A stretch of 32,378 bases of DNA, from the NCBI GenBank assembly GCA_002778965.1, contig PEXX01000037.1, positions 1 through 32,378 on the forward strand, written 5' to 3'. Made by a program: the position numbers and the translations under genes. The notes below the pieces were generated by a model. It was not told the origin of the DNA. It did no database searches and saw nothing but the letters and a program-made list of their open reading frames with translations. How positions within the stretch are numbered: position 1 is the first letter of the stretch; each line of letters opens with the position of its first letter. Of this stretch, positions 1 to 7,903 are shown piece after piece. This DNA comes from Candidatus Kuenenbacteria bacterium CG08_land_8_20_14_0_20_37_23 (GTDB taxonomy: Bacteria; Patescibacteriota; Patescibacteriia; UBA2196; GWA2-42-15).

Positions 1-88
1 AAATTTTAATAAATCTTTAACTCTGAAGGGACAATTGTTCTACTGTCTGATTTTACGTTTATTTTTTATCTTTTCAACGGAAAGCTTA

Positions 89-685
89 TTAATGCGATTG
101 CCAGTAAGTTATGCCGTTTATTTTAAAATTAAGCTTGTTTTTTCCCGCGGAAGTTTCAAGAACTTCTTCTTCAGCCTGCCTTACAAAAGATTTGTTGCGC
201 GCATTGGATTCATTGCCGATTTCTATTGATTCAAAATTGATATAATAATCAAATGACTCAATTTCATTGAGATAATTAATAAAATCAGATAAGTTGCCGT
301 GGAGGTTCAAGCTGATTGGTATAATTTCATTTGTTTGCTGTTTTGATATTTTATTTGTTGCTAAAGATACGGTCTGTTCCATATTATTCTTGGCGGCAAC
401 ATTCTCCATGTCTGTAATGAAATTTAATTCTTGTCCGAACACCAAGAAAACGTTTTCAACATCGTCCAAACTGGTTTTAACCAGTTCAAAATTGACCTTC
501 GTTTGTTCAAGGCCATGTCCCATATTAAGCAAATCACGAAAACGAAGATACTCTTTCTGAATTTCGTTTCTTTTGGCAATGATAGATTTGGCAGCCGGTT
601 TAATTGCTAAAAGAATAAGAGCCGTGCAAAAAATAATCAGTATAAGTATTATTGCTATATGTTTTTTATATGAATTTATTTTCAT
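89..685 (-). CDS. pilO: Type IV pilus inner-membrane platform protein PilO
   Basis: PilO pairs with PilN in the inner membrane to form the alignment complex between the cytoplasmic PilM ring and the growing pilus. The 198-aa product has a short cytoplasmic N-terminus, one membrane helix at about residues 9-30, a charged coiled-coil stretch at about 33-60 (KRNEIQKEYLRFRDLL) and a C-terminal alpha/beta part (ISLNLHGNLSDFINYLNEIE) that fits the PilO ferredoxin-like fold. Length is near the family norm of about 200 aa. The ATG start lies 9 bp after the pilN stop. The order pilM-pilN-pilO is the classical one and is the strongest support. The 88 bp beyond its stop to the window edge hold no recognisable gene start, so the operon may continue outside. 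Confidence 0.85.
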   Translation of the reverse strand: MKINSYKKHIAIILILIIFCTALILLAIKPAAKSIIAKRNEIQKEYLRFRDLLNMGHGLEQTKVNFELVKTSLDDVENVFLVFGQELNFITDMENVAAKNNMEQTVSLATNKISKQQTNEIIPISLNLHGNLSDFINYLNEIESFDYYINFESIEIGNESNARNKSFVRQAEEEVLETSAGKNKLNFKINGITYWQSH

Positions 686-694
686 TATTCGTTG

Positions 695-1210
695 TTATTG
701 TAAATTTAATTTTGCTTCTAACGTAAAGTTGATGTCGGTTTGGTATAGAATATTAGAAATAGGAGAATTCAAATCAGTTATTAAATCAGATTTTTCAAGC
801 GCTTCTTTTAATTTTAAAAAAGTATCTCTTGTTTTTGATAGTCCGTTAATAACAATTTTATTATTTTTTTTGTCCAAATTAGCTCTGTGAAGCGTGTTGC
901 CTTCAGGAATGATTGACATTAGATTAGTAATTACCCTTGACCACTTGGTGAAGTTTTTTTGAACCGCATCTATGTGCTGCATTTCTTGATTTATAGCAAC
1001 AATCTCGCTATTTATGGATGTTTTGCTTCCTATTTTTTCCATTTCGTCAATTTTATGGCCAAGGTAGGAATTACTTGCATATAATAAAATAGAAATAATA
1101 CCAATTGTAAGGCCAAGCATGGCAAGACCATTTATAATCATAATACAGTGAATATCTCTGGATATTTTTTTCTTTTTCTCATTGTTTATTAGATTAAGAT
1201 TGATCATCAT
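695..1210 (-). CDS. pilN: Type IV pilus assembly protein PilN
   Basis: PilN is a bitopic inner-membrane protein whose short N-terminal tail binds PilM and whose outer domain dimerises with PilO. The 171-aa product starts with a hydrophilic tail containing the PilN-type motif INLNLI at residues 3-8, which is the PilM-docking segment in studied homologues. A membrane helix follows at about 25-46, then a coiled-coil-like region and a small alpha/beta domain (IIPEGNTLHRANLDKKNNKI). The start is ATG, with another ATG as codon 2. The gene sits 63 bp downstream of pilM and 9 bp upstream of pilO, in the expected operon position. Confidence 0.86.
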   Translation of the reverse strand: MMINLNLINNEKKKKISRDIHCIMIINGLAMLGLTIGIISILLYASNSYLGHKIDEMEKIGSKTSINSEIVAINQEMQHIDAVQKNFTKWSRVITNLMSIIPEGNTLHRANLDKKNNKIVINGLSKTRDTFLKLKEALEKSDLITDLNSPISNILYQTDINFTLEAKLNLQ

Positions 1211-1273
1211 ATAGTTGTAAGTCGCGCGTATTTTTTATTTTTCCTGGGAAATTAATTTTTGTCGCTTTGAAAA

Positions 1274-2368
1274 CTAAATTATTCTGCGCAAAGCTAATCC
1301 AATAGCAGTTGTGTAGGGCATAAATTTTTTTATGCTTTCATCATTTGCATTATTAGAAATATTGACGAGCGGATTAGCTAGTCTTATATTTCTATTGGTA
1401 AGTTTTTTTAAATCGTTGCTTATTCCGGCAAGGTTAGCTCCACCACCGCACAATATTATTTCAGTTTCCCGTACACTACTGCCAAAATGAGATTCATAAA
1501 ATTTTTCCATATTTTTTATTTTTTCAGCCAGGCGCTCAATACACTCCTTGATAATGTTTCTCACGCAGCCCTTGCATTTTTTTGGGCTGTTGCCGCAAAT
1601 TATTTTTATTTTTTCCGCTTCTTTCAAAGTCAAGTTCATTTTTTCAGAGATGCCCTTGGTAATATCTTCACCTGAAATGTCCGAGAGGCTGACAGTGAAT
1701 TGAATAATCCCATACTCAATCATTATCAAACTTGTTCTCGTTGCGCCGAGATCAAGAATTATTTTCGGCCCATGTATTTCTTTTTTGACTATTTCTTTTT
1801 TATCCTTCAAGAATAATTTTTTAAAAAAATTTGTACTACTATCTGTTTTGCAGTCCATAATACTTCTTACGATTGATTGAGCTTCAATTTCAAGCACCAC
1901 CGGCTCCAGGCCTGCCATTCTTGATACCTTAATGTAGTCATTGGCGACTTCTTCAGGTATAATGCCGATTAAAAATTTTCTTTTTCTCCCGTTACTTTTT
2001 ATTTCTTGCCAATCAAGTTCCACTTCGTCAAGATCAACAGGCACGTGTTTTGGCAATTCATATTTGATAATCTCTCCAAGATTTCCTTTTTTATTTGGTA
2101 TTTCAATCATTTTTATGAAGGATTTTGTTTCTGGCAATGACAAAACAGCGTAATTGGTGGTGAATTTCCTTTTTGAATCAGTTAAAATTTTTTTAATAGC
2201 TTCAGCTGTTCTCTCAAAATCTTTAATCATTCCTTCTTCTACAATACCCCTTGGCAGAGAGTAGTCGCCCCAAGCTTTCAACTTGGTTTTTTCTATCTGC
2301 ACTGCTTTGATAGAAAGATCAGAGATATCAAGACCGAGCATTTTTGTTGGAGGAGTAATGAAGTACAT
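1274..2368 (-). CDS. pilM: Actin-like type IV pilus assembly protein PilM
   Basis: PilM is a cytoplasmic FtsA/actin-fold ATPase that binds the PilN tail and links the platform to the pilus motor. Visible motifs are the N-terminal phosphate-1 element LGLDISDLSIKAVQIEK, the phosphate-2 element ILDLGATRTSLIMIEYG near the middle, and the adenosine-binding element EIILCGGGANLAGI toward the C-terminus. Length is 364 aa, close to the usual 350. A lysine-rich insertion (FFKKLFLKDKKEIVKKE) precedes phosphate-2. The first ATG gives a nine-residue leader MYFITPPTK; an internal ATG (MLGLD) at 2341 is an alternative start. The gene lies 31 bp after the PilX-like gene. Confidence 0.9.
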   Translation of the reverse strand: MYFITPPTKMLGLDISDLSIKAVQIEKTKLKAWGDYSLPRGIVEEGMIKDFERTAEAIKKILTDSKRKFTTNYAVLSLPETKSFIKMIEIPNKKGNLGEIIKYELPKHVPVDLDEVELDWQEIKSNGRKRKFLIGIIPEEVANDYIKVSRMAGLEPVVLEIEAQSIVRSIMDCKTDSSTNFFKKLFLKDKKEIVKKEIHGPKIILDLGATRTSLIMIEYGIIQFTVSLSDISGEDITKGISEKMNLTLKEAEKIKIICGNSPKKCKGCVRNIIKECIERLAEKIKNMEKFYESHFGSSVRETEIILCGGGANLAGISNDLKKLTNRNIRLANPLVNISNNANDESIKKFMPYTTAIGLALRRII

Positions 2369-2399
2369 AAGCTAAAGGATATAAAAAACTGTTGATTGA

Positions 2400-3797
2400 T
2401 TATTGTTTTTCCGTCACTTCTTCCCATTGCAGAAATTTATAATCACCATAAGTGGGGAATCCTGGCGGAGGATTGTAGTTCAAGTGCGCGTCATATACTG
2501 TATTAGTATTGCAGTATCCGGAAATGCATTCTCCAGAACCGTCAACCCAGCTCCATGTCCAAACATGATTTGTGATGATCGTCCCGTAAGTCGTAATGGT
2601 ATCTCTGACATAATATGGCGATGGATAATAATAATAAGGACGGTAGACAGAGCCATTTTGGGCAAGCATTACAGCATTAATTTCCAAATTGTCAGGAGCG
2701 GCATAGAGTGGCACCATAATATCCTGTTGCGCGATCAATCCCAACGTGTGTTGTCCATTTTTTTCAGCGTAAGTCAGATTTCCGTTGATAATAATATTTC
2801 TTCTGTTGTTTGGCACTTCCGGCAGTTTAGCGGCCACGAGTGTTGTTTCTCCGTTGACAACCCCGTCTACCCACACATTATCTTCTACAAATATTATAGC
2901 ACACTCTGTCGGCAGCGGATAACTAGAATCAAAAGTTTGGCTATCAATGTCCCAGGATCCTCTGTGCCACTCGCCGTCCATGCCATAATACCACACATTA
3001 TTTCGCAATTTAGTCACTCTATACACATCAATTGTGCCATCTGCCTTGAAATTTACCCTATAACCCAGTCCTTGTTGATGTAGATAGATACCGGAAGTTT
3101 CCGCGAGCGTCTTTAAATCGTTCAGATCAACTGTCAGCATATCAAAGTCAATATTTGATGTCGGAAAATCCCAAAGCTCCTGATCGCCGCCGCTGCCCCA
3201 GATGCCGGCTTTTGACTCTGCTGGATCGCAGCCATGATATGGCTGGCAAGTATATGTTTCTTTTGCCGAAGTCATCACAGCGTTATTAGTGCCATCTTGT
3301 CTGATGCCGCTGTTGGCATGTACCGGGCCTTGTAAAATTTCAGTATCCCCAAACCACGCGTCGCTGTTGGTGATAAAAGCAAATGAAGCCATTGAGGCCA
3401 AGCCATATTTTATCTGCACAACTCTTTTGATGTTTGGATATTGATTGGTATATCCGGTCGATTTGATAGTGACTACGCTTGAGCATTCAGATGGAGCTGT
3501 TATTTCCAGATTAAACTGCCCGGCAGTTCCGCTGTACTGGTCAGTATAGTCGTGTATGCCGCTTTCTCCTTCGAAATCTTCAGGTGCGTGCGCTAAATGC
3601 CAGCGATAATAGTCAAGTCCAGCTTCGGCGATATTAATGGCCAACTGCCAGCTTACTTTTTGATTTGCAAGTCTATGTTGCATAATAGCCATACTCGCGA
3701 TACCAAGTGAAACAAATGAAAAAATAGCTATCGTCACCAAGACGAGAATAAGCACATTGCCTTTTTCTTCAGCACTATTTTTTGATATTGAACGCAT
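2400..3797 (-). CDS. PilX-like pilus assembly protein
   Basis: This 465-aa product resembles PilX N-terminal-domain proteins, which are minor components that promote pilus initiation. After a charged leader, KGNVLILVLVTIAIFSFVSL at about residues 12-31 forms one hydrophobic helix. It is followed by an amphipathic stretch with the family signature NIAEAGLDYYRWHLAH. No Gly-Phe-Thr-Leu-Glu prepilin site is present, as is usual for PilX-type proteins. The rest (about 90-465) is a Tyr/Trp/Asn-rich, apparently beta-rich outer domain with cysteine pairs (CQPYHGC and CISGYC) that could form disulfides. It lies 10 bp after the upstream prepilin gene. The outer domain is not recognised; pilus role rests on the N-terminus and the operon. 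Confidence 0.75.
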   Translation of the reverse strand: MRSISKNSAEEKGNVLILVLVTIAIFSFVSLGIASMAIMQHRLANQKVSWQLAINIAEAGLDYYRWHLAHAPEDFEGESGIHDYTDQYSGTAGQFNLEITAPSECSSVVTIKSTGYTNQYPNIKRVVQIKYGLASMASFAFITNSDAWFGDTEILQGPVHANSGIRQDGTNNAVMTSAKETYTCQPYHGCDPAESKAGIWGSGGDQELWDFPTSNIDFDMLTVDLNDLKTLAETSGIYLHQQGLGYRVNFKADGTIDVYRVTKLRNNVWYYGMDGEWHRGSWDIDSQTFDSSYPLPTECAIIFVEDNVWVDGVVNGETTLVAAKLPEVPNNRRNIIINGNLTYAEKNGQHTLGLIAQQDIMVPLYAAPDNLEINAVMLAQNGSVYRPYYYYPSPYYVRDTITTYGTIITNHVWTWSWVDGSGECISGYCNTNTVYDAHLNYNPPPGFPTYGDYKFLQWEEVTEKQ

Positions 3798-3807
3798 GGG
3801 ATGGATT

Positions 3808-4404
3808 TTAAAAGTTTTCTTTTAAATTTCTTAAAGTAGAGTCAGATTCAAGCTCAAAGTCCATTGGTGCTCGATTTTCAAACACATTGATTTTCAGATA
3901 GACATGGACTAATTTCACACTATTTAAATCAGCAGGTGTTGCCAGTTCCGAGTAGTTGCTGTCGCGATATGTGAATACTGCCGTTTCGTTGTTTCTCACG
4001 TATTTGGAGATAATTACCGTCTCCCCGGCGCCGGAATATGCTAGTGGATTGCCGCTAGCCTCTATTACATTTTTTTTAAAATCGGATCCATTAAGCCAGT
4101 AATGTACTTTCTCTATCGCTTGGTCGCGATCGTAATCAGCATAAAAAATAAGTTCTTGATCGTCGGCGAGCTCAATTGGATAAGCGCCAGTATCCCCGGG
4201 TAGAGCTTCTCGGAGTTCTTTAATCATAGTTTCCACTCCGCGTCTGGCTTCGTCAATGGCGCTTGACTGTTCCAGGGTGAAGTTTTGAACTTTGAAATTT
4301 TGGATTATAAAAGCGGAAACAACAAAACTGGCTATAATAAAAACAAATATAGCCATTATTATTTCTAGAATTGTTATACCTTTTTGTAGTTTGTTACGAT
4401 TCAT
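3808..4404 (-). CDS. Type IV prepilin-like minor pilin (PilW/GspJ type)
   Basis: This 198-aa product has a class III signal: basic MNRNKLQKG, then ITILEIIMAIFVFIIASF. Cleavage would follow Gly9, leaving Ile at +1 and the conserved Glu at +5. The hydrophobic alpha-1 helix continues to about residue 35. The globular part begins with SSAIDEARRGVETMIKELRE, typical of PilW/GspJ-like minor pilins, and includes a beta-rich tail (VKLVHVYLKINVF). Only 5 bp separate it from the large prepilin gene upstream and 10 bp from the PilX-like gene downstream, so the three are likely co-translated. It probably belongs to the priming complex at the pilus tip; that role is inferred from family and context. Confidence 0.8.
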   Translation of the reverse strand: MNRNKLQKGITILEIIMAIFVFIIASFVVSAFIIQNFKVQNFTLEQSSAIDEARRGVETMIKELREALPGDTGAYPIELADDQELIFYADYDRDQAIEKVHYWLNGSDFKKNVIEASGNPLAYSGAGETVIISKYVRNNETAVFTYRDSNYSELATPADLNSVKLVHVYLKINVFENRAPMDFELESDSTLRNLKENF

Positions 4405-4409
4405 TTATT

Positions 4410-6698
4410 TTATGGCGCAATCATTATTACTTGTTCTATGTGGTAACCATAGAGATCAAAGGTATCTAGATAAATTTCATAATCAATTAGAGTTATTTGT
4501 AAAGTAGTTTCAGCTGCTGCCCAATTATCAAAAAATACTTGGCCTGATTCATTTGTTGTTTTTTCTTCGTTTAGACCTTGGCTTGGGGCTGATATATTGA
4601 CAGTGGCGTTAGCTAAAGGATTTTCATCAATATCTTTGACAATAATTAAAGCGGCATGGCTGGATTTTGGATTTAAGCCCAAAGTTATTAAACTGGTAGT
4701 GGCCGGCATCAAATTAAGCGGCTGTATAGGAACTGTTTCACCAATATTGTAGCTTGAGTCTTCCGGCAGAGTGAAAGTATATGAGTCCCATTCTAAATTT
4801 TCAATATATATTAAACCATTGTAATCGGTAGAGTAGACGGCAGTATATTTGTAGACTGGCTGTTCATTAGCATCATAACCAATAATTTTTCCGCCAGCCA
4901 TGATAAAAGGAATATTGGCCAGATAAGTAGAGGCGCCATCAGGCCTTCCATCCTCTATGCCAAAACCATAGACATAGGGTTCAGGTGGTGAATATTTTCT
5001 TATATAAATTAAATCATAATAGCCCCTGTCATTCTCATCGTTGTAAATATAAAAATAGTTTATATTATTCACGTATGTTTGAATATTGTGCGCTAGATAA
5101 TAATCATCGATCCATATATCCAGTCTGTTGTTGTTATAATACCCAATTTTGAATTGCTGCCACGCGTTTATGTTTATTTGACGCCCGGTGTCATCATTGA
5201 TATTTTTTATTGTTTGCCCCCAATTAGTTTGGCTTATTAGACCACGATGTTGCATACGATCCCAGTTTCCGCCGTTACTTGGCGATTCATAGACAGTCAT
5301 ATTAAAGTCAGACGTTGTTTGATTGCCTTTGTCAGTCAGCTTAGCACGATAGTTAAGCAAAACATTCCCGTCATAAGTTTGGTTTACGATAGCGGCTTTG
5401 GAGGAAACATCATGAGATTTTAAACAATGTGATCCGGAATAACAATTTTCGTTAACTACAGCATAGGAGTTTAGTCCGTCATCCGTATACCAAATTCCTT
5501 GACCATCAATAATTGATCCAACGCCATAAGTTTCAAAATCATCAAAAAACAGAAATGCAGACGGCCCATTGGAGGTTGTATCAGCTTGGGCATTGCCATA
5601 ATACATAAATATGGGAGTGATTCCGTTTGGGATGGCCATAATTTTTACCCAGAAAATTGCCTGTGCCATGTCAGTATATGATTCCCGCCAATAATTTAGT
5701 TCAGCGCCAGACTGGTCTGTAAAACGGATATCGTCGAAATCATTTTGCATATCTGAATCATAAGCAATATTTATTGCAACTGTATAATTATATTGGGTTG
5801 AAGCTGGACCATAAATATAAACTGGTTGGCGAAAATTCCAAGCGTTATTCCACCAATCTTCATAAGTATTGACAACCGTACCAACGGTTAAATTACTTAG
5901 TTCATCGATGGCAAAACTAATGTTTGTTGTTTGATTTTCAAAAACAGAAGCAGGAGGTTTTTCTGGCGTTGGCAATTCAGGAGTCGCATTATGGGTCTGG
6001 TCGGTAGAATATCCGTTTTTGGTTACAATTATTTCGTATCCTTCTGTTGATTCAGGTGATCCAGGCAAGACAACATATCCTTGATTATCAGTCAAAGTAT
6101 TGATATTAATATTTGGGATTACCAGGCTATTTTGAATACTAACGTTTGCTTGCGGAACAGGCTCGCCATTGGCATTATATACAAGAATTTTTAAAGTCCC
6201 GCCACTGGCTTCGCTTTCTAGGCCAATAGGCGCAATATTTGTTATTAGAGTGACAGGTTTATGCGTTAGGCGATAGGGCCAAGAGACCTGCACTCGCATT
6301 TTTTTGTAATCAGTATTTAAAATATCGTTCGGATCCCCGCCAATTGTTCCGTCAAACGGATCATCAACATATTGGATGTCTGTTGTGACAGTATAGTCGA
6401 TGCCGTTTCTTGTTATAATTTCTGCGGCGGGTATAATCCCGGTTGGGATACCGTTCGTAGTCCCTACGTCAATGTAGTCAAAATCTCTCGCCATCTCAAT
6501 TTTTTGGTTGGCGAGTTGCGTAGCGGTTATTTTAGTTTTGGATTCCCAGAGTACGTTTAAAGTGAATTTGATTAGTTCATAAAGGCTCAAACTTACAATG
6601 GCTAAAATAAGAATACCAATCATTACTTCAAGTAAGGTAAAACCGAAGTGGCGATTACTGCTTTTATTATTTGGATTTGACTTTTTCTGTTTTAGCAT
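4410..6698 (-). CDS. Giant prepilin with DUF2341 and carboxypeptidase-regulatory-like domains
   Basis: This 762-aa product begins with a bona fide prepilin leader: cleavage is expected after Gly19 in HFGFTLLEVMIGILILA, giving Phe at +1 and Glu at +5. Residues 20-160 resemble a PilV/GspI-type pilin (TQLANQKIEMARDFDYIDV). A carboxypeptidase-regulatory-like beta domain follows at about 165-265 (GTLKILVYNANGEPVPQANV). A DUF2341 domain lies at about 281-372 (WWNNAWNFRQPVYIYG, then IFMYYGNAQAD). A LamG/concanavalin-like part starts at FLFFDDFETYG (about 383) and runs to about 580, and two more beta domains finish the protein. Ordinary minor pilins are 150-250 aa. As first gene of the operon it could be a tip adhesin; adhesion is inferred from domain type. 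Confidence 0.8.
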   Translation of the reverse strand: MLKQKKSNPNNKSSNRHFGFTLLEVMIGILILAIVSLSLYELIKFTLNVLWESKTKITATQLANQKIEMARDFDYIDVGTTNGIPTGIIPAAEIITRNGIDYTVTTDIQYVDDPFDGTIGGDPNDILNTDYKKMRVQVSWPYRLTHKPVTLITNIAPIGLESEASGGTLKILVYNANGEPVPQANVSIQNSLVIPNININTLTDNQGYVVLPGSPESTEGYEIIVTKNGYSTDQTHNATPELPTPEKPPASVFENQTTNISFAIDELSNLTVGTVVNTYEDWWNNAWNFRQPVYIYGPASTQYNYTVAINIAYDSDMQNDFDDIRFTDQSGAELNYWRESYTDMAQAIFWVKIMAIPNGITPIFMYYGNAQADTTSNGPSAFLFFDDFETYGVGSIIDGQGIWYTDDGLNSYAVVNENCYSGSHCLKSHDVSSKAAIVNQTYDGNVLLNYRAKLTDKGNQTTSDFNMTVYESPSNGGNWDRMQHRGLISQTNWGQTIKNINDDTGRQININAWQQFKIGYYNNNRLDIWIDDYYLAHNIQTYVNNINYFYIYNDENDRGYYDLIYIRKYSPPEPYVYGFGIEDGRPDGASTYLANIPFIMAGGKIIGYDANEQPVYKYTAVYSTDYNGLIYIENLEWDSYTFTLPEDSSYNIGETVPIQPLNLMPATTSLITLGLNPKSSHAALIIVKDIDENPLANATVNISAPSQGLNEEKTTNESGQVFFDNWAAAETTLQITLIDYEIYLDTFDLYGYHIEQVIMIAP

Positions 6699-6725
6699 GG
6701 GCTAAAAGTCTGTTTACGATTTTAT

Positions 6726-6765
6726 TATATTATATCACATTTATTCTTTTTTGTGATATAATATA
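6726..6765. promoter_or_regulatory. Perfect 14-bp palindrome spanning the putative pilus operon promoter
   Basis: The arms TATATTATATCACA (6726-6739) and TGTGATATAATATA (6752-6765) are exact reverse complements around a 12-nt T-rich centre. Each strand carries a TATAAT hexamer inside an arm. On the minus strand the hexamer at 6734-6729 would place a start near 6722, about 24 nt before the giant pilin ATG, with ATCACA at the -35 spacing of 17. The layout suits a dimeric regulator site or a bidirectional promoter. The half-site order is inverted relative to a CRP site. A hairpin in RNA is the alternative reading. Confidence 0.5.
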
Positions 6766-6767
6766 GA

Positions 6768-6795
6768 TTGTTAACAAATCAGTTTGGTGTATAAT
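6768..6795 (+). promoter_or_regulatory. Possible plus-strand promoter TTGTTA-16-TATAAT
   Basis: TTGTTA at 6768-6773 and TATAAT at 6790-6795 are 16 nt apart, just after the palindrome. No convincing gene with a start codon follows before hrcA, so this would drive an untranslated leader or small RNA, or it is chance in AT-rich DNA. Confidence 0.25.
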
Positions 6796-6834
6796 ATACG
6801 TCAAAGTCAATTGTAATTTTTATAATCATATTAG

Positions 6835-6993
6835 CCGTTCCAGCCAAAGGGTTGCCGACAAAAAACAAACTTAGAAATTTTTAATTCTTACATTGAGTCG
6901 GAAACAGTCTCCAAGCTTAAAAGTTTAGTGCAAAAATCTTTTTTCCAGAAAAAATTGGATCTAAACAGAAAATTTTTAAGTTTTAGCTTGTAA
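6835..6993 (+). pseudogene. Start-less open stretch, possible gene remnant
   Basis: The frame between the TAG at 6832 and the TAA at 6991 is open for 52 codons but has no ATG, GTG or TTG near its beginning. The translation includes ESETVSKLKSLVQKSF, which looks helical and coding-like and loosely recalls the C-terminal coiled coil of type I restriction specificity subunits. That resemblance is from memory only. It occupies part of the 481-bp gap between the pilus operon and hrcA; the rest of the gap holds the palindrome, two promoter-like sites, T-rich tracts and the CIRCE region. It may be a decayed fragment or a chance open frame. Confidence 0.2.
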
Positions 6994-7111
6994 AGTCTGC
7001 AGTTTTTTGGCTTTTTGCGCTTTAATTTTGCGTTTTTAGTGTTTTTTTATGTGTTTAGATTTCTGTATTTTTTGTTTTTATGTTTTAATTTTTTTCAGCG
7101 ATCACGTGCCA

Positions 7112-7139
7112 TTGACAAGTTTTTCCATTTTGTTATAAT
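7112..7139 (+). promoter_or_regulatory. Consensus sigma-70 promoter of the hrcA heat-shock operon
   Basis: TTGACA at 7112-7117 and TATAAT at 7134-7139 both match the consensus exactly with a 16-nt spacer. The expected start near 7146 falls within the CIRCE operator, so bound HrcA would block initiation. This is the strongest promoter seen in the window. Confidence 0.85.
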
Positions 7140-7143
7140 GAAT

Positions 7144-7170
7144 TTAGCACTCTGATATAGTGAGTGCTAA
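7144..7170 (+). promoter_or_regulatory. CIRCE operator (HrcA binding site)
   Basis: TTAGCACTC (7144-7152), a 9-nt spacer and GAGTGCTAA (7162-7170) match the CIRCE consensus at every position. The element lies 9 nt upstream of the hrcA start codon and overlaps the predicted transcription start. HrcA is known to bind CIRCE with help from GroEL in other bacteria and to leave on heat shock. No other CIRCE was found in the window, including the dnaK and dnaJ leaders. Confidence 0.95.
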
Positions 7171-7179
7171 TAAAAAAAT

Positions 7180-7860
7180 ATGAACGCTAGGCAGGAAAAA
7201 TTGTTTAAAAATATTATTATTGAACACCTGCTTTCGGCAAAAGCCGTAGGATCTAAGTTTTTAGTGGATAAATATTCTATGGATGTTTCTCCTGCGACAA
7301 TTAGAAATGATATGGCAGAGCTTGAGCGGCAAGGATTAATATCTCGTCCGCATACTTCAGCCGGTCGTGTTCCAACGCAAAAGGGCTATGAATACTATGT
7401 TAGAAACTATTTACAGGCAAAAGCAGTCGCCAGCAGGGACAAGGAGTTATTGGATATGCTTAGTCATGAAATAAGAACAAAAGAGCCGGAAATAGTTGTT
7501 AAAAATATTGCGAAAAAGATTGCCGAGCTTTCAAATAGCGCAACTATTGTGGCTTTTTCAAAAAATGATTTATTCTATACAGGTCTTGCCAATCTCTTCT
7601 CTCAACCGGAATTTTCCAATTTCGATGTTGTCTGTAATATTTCCGATGTGATTGATCACCTTGATGATGTTATTGGATCTATTTTTGATGACATAGAAGA
7701 TACGCAGATTAAAATAGGGCAAAATAATTGTTTTTCGGACAAATGTTCAAGCATTATCACAAGATCAGGGGATAAATTGTTCGGCATTTTCGGCCCGATG
7801 AGAATGGACTACGAAAAGAATTTAGCGTTGGTGAATTACGCAAGAGGATTAATAGCCTAG
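7180..7860 (+). CDS. hrcA: Heat-inducible transcription repressor HrcA, compact form
   Basis: HrcA represses chaperone genes by binding CIRCE. Residues 1-75 hold the winged-helix DNA-binding domain with the family hallmarks SPATIRNDMAELERQGLI and PHTSAGRVPTQKGYEYYV. The C-terminus ends with the family-type strand FGPMRMDYEKNLALVNYARG. The protein has 226 aa against roughly 340 in well-studied HrcA proteins. Both ends are conserved, so the missing length comes from the central GAF-like/dimerisation region rather than from truncation. The start is the ATG right after CIRCE; no Shine-Dalgarno sequence is visible (AATAAAAAAAT precedes it). It leads the grpE-hsp20-dnaK-dnaJ cluster, so autoregulation is expected. 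Confidence 0.9.
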   Translation: MNARQEKLFKNIIIEHLLSAKAVGSKFLVDKYSMDVSPATIRNDMAELERQGLISRPHTSAGRVPTQKGYEYYVRNYLQAKAVASRDKELLDMLSHEIRTKEPEIVVKNIAKKIAELSNSATIVAFSKNDLFYTGLANLFSQPEFSNFDVVCNISDVIDHLDDVIGSIFDDIEDTQIKIGQNNCFSDKCSSIITRSGDKLFGIFGPMRMDYEKNLALVNYARGLIA

Positions 7861-7903
7861 ATCACAACAAGATTTATTTTATCAAATTTTTAAAATAATA
7901 GTT

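Noticed and set aside
2403-3083. 226-codon open frame on the plus strand opposite the PilX-like gene
   Set aside because: It is antisense to a well-supported gene, shows no family motif, and its composition (many Ser/Ile/Val/His) is what the complementary frame of a coding gene gives.
6726-6765. CRP/FNR-type operator
   Set aside because: CRP half-sites run TGTGA then TCACA; here the order is TCACA then TGTGA, so the match is the wrong way round.
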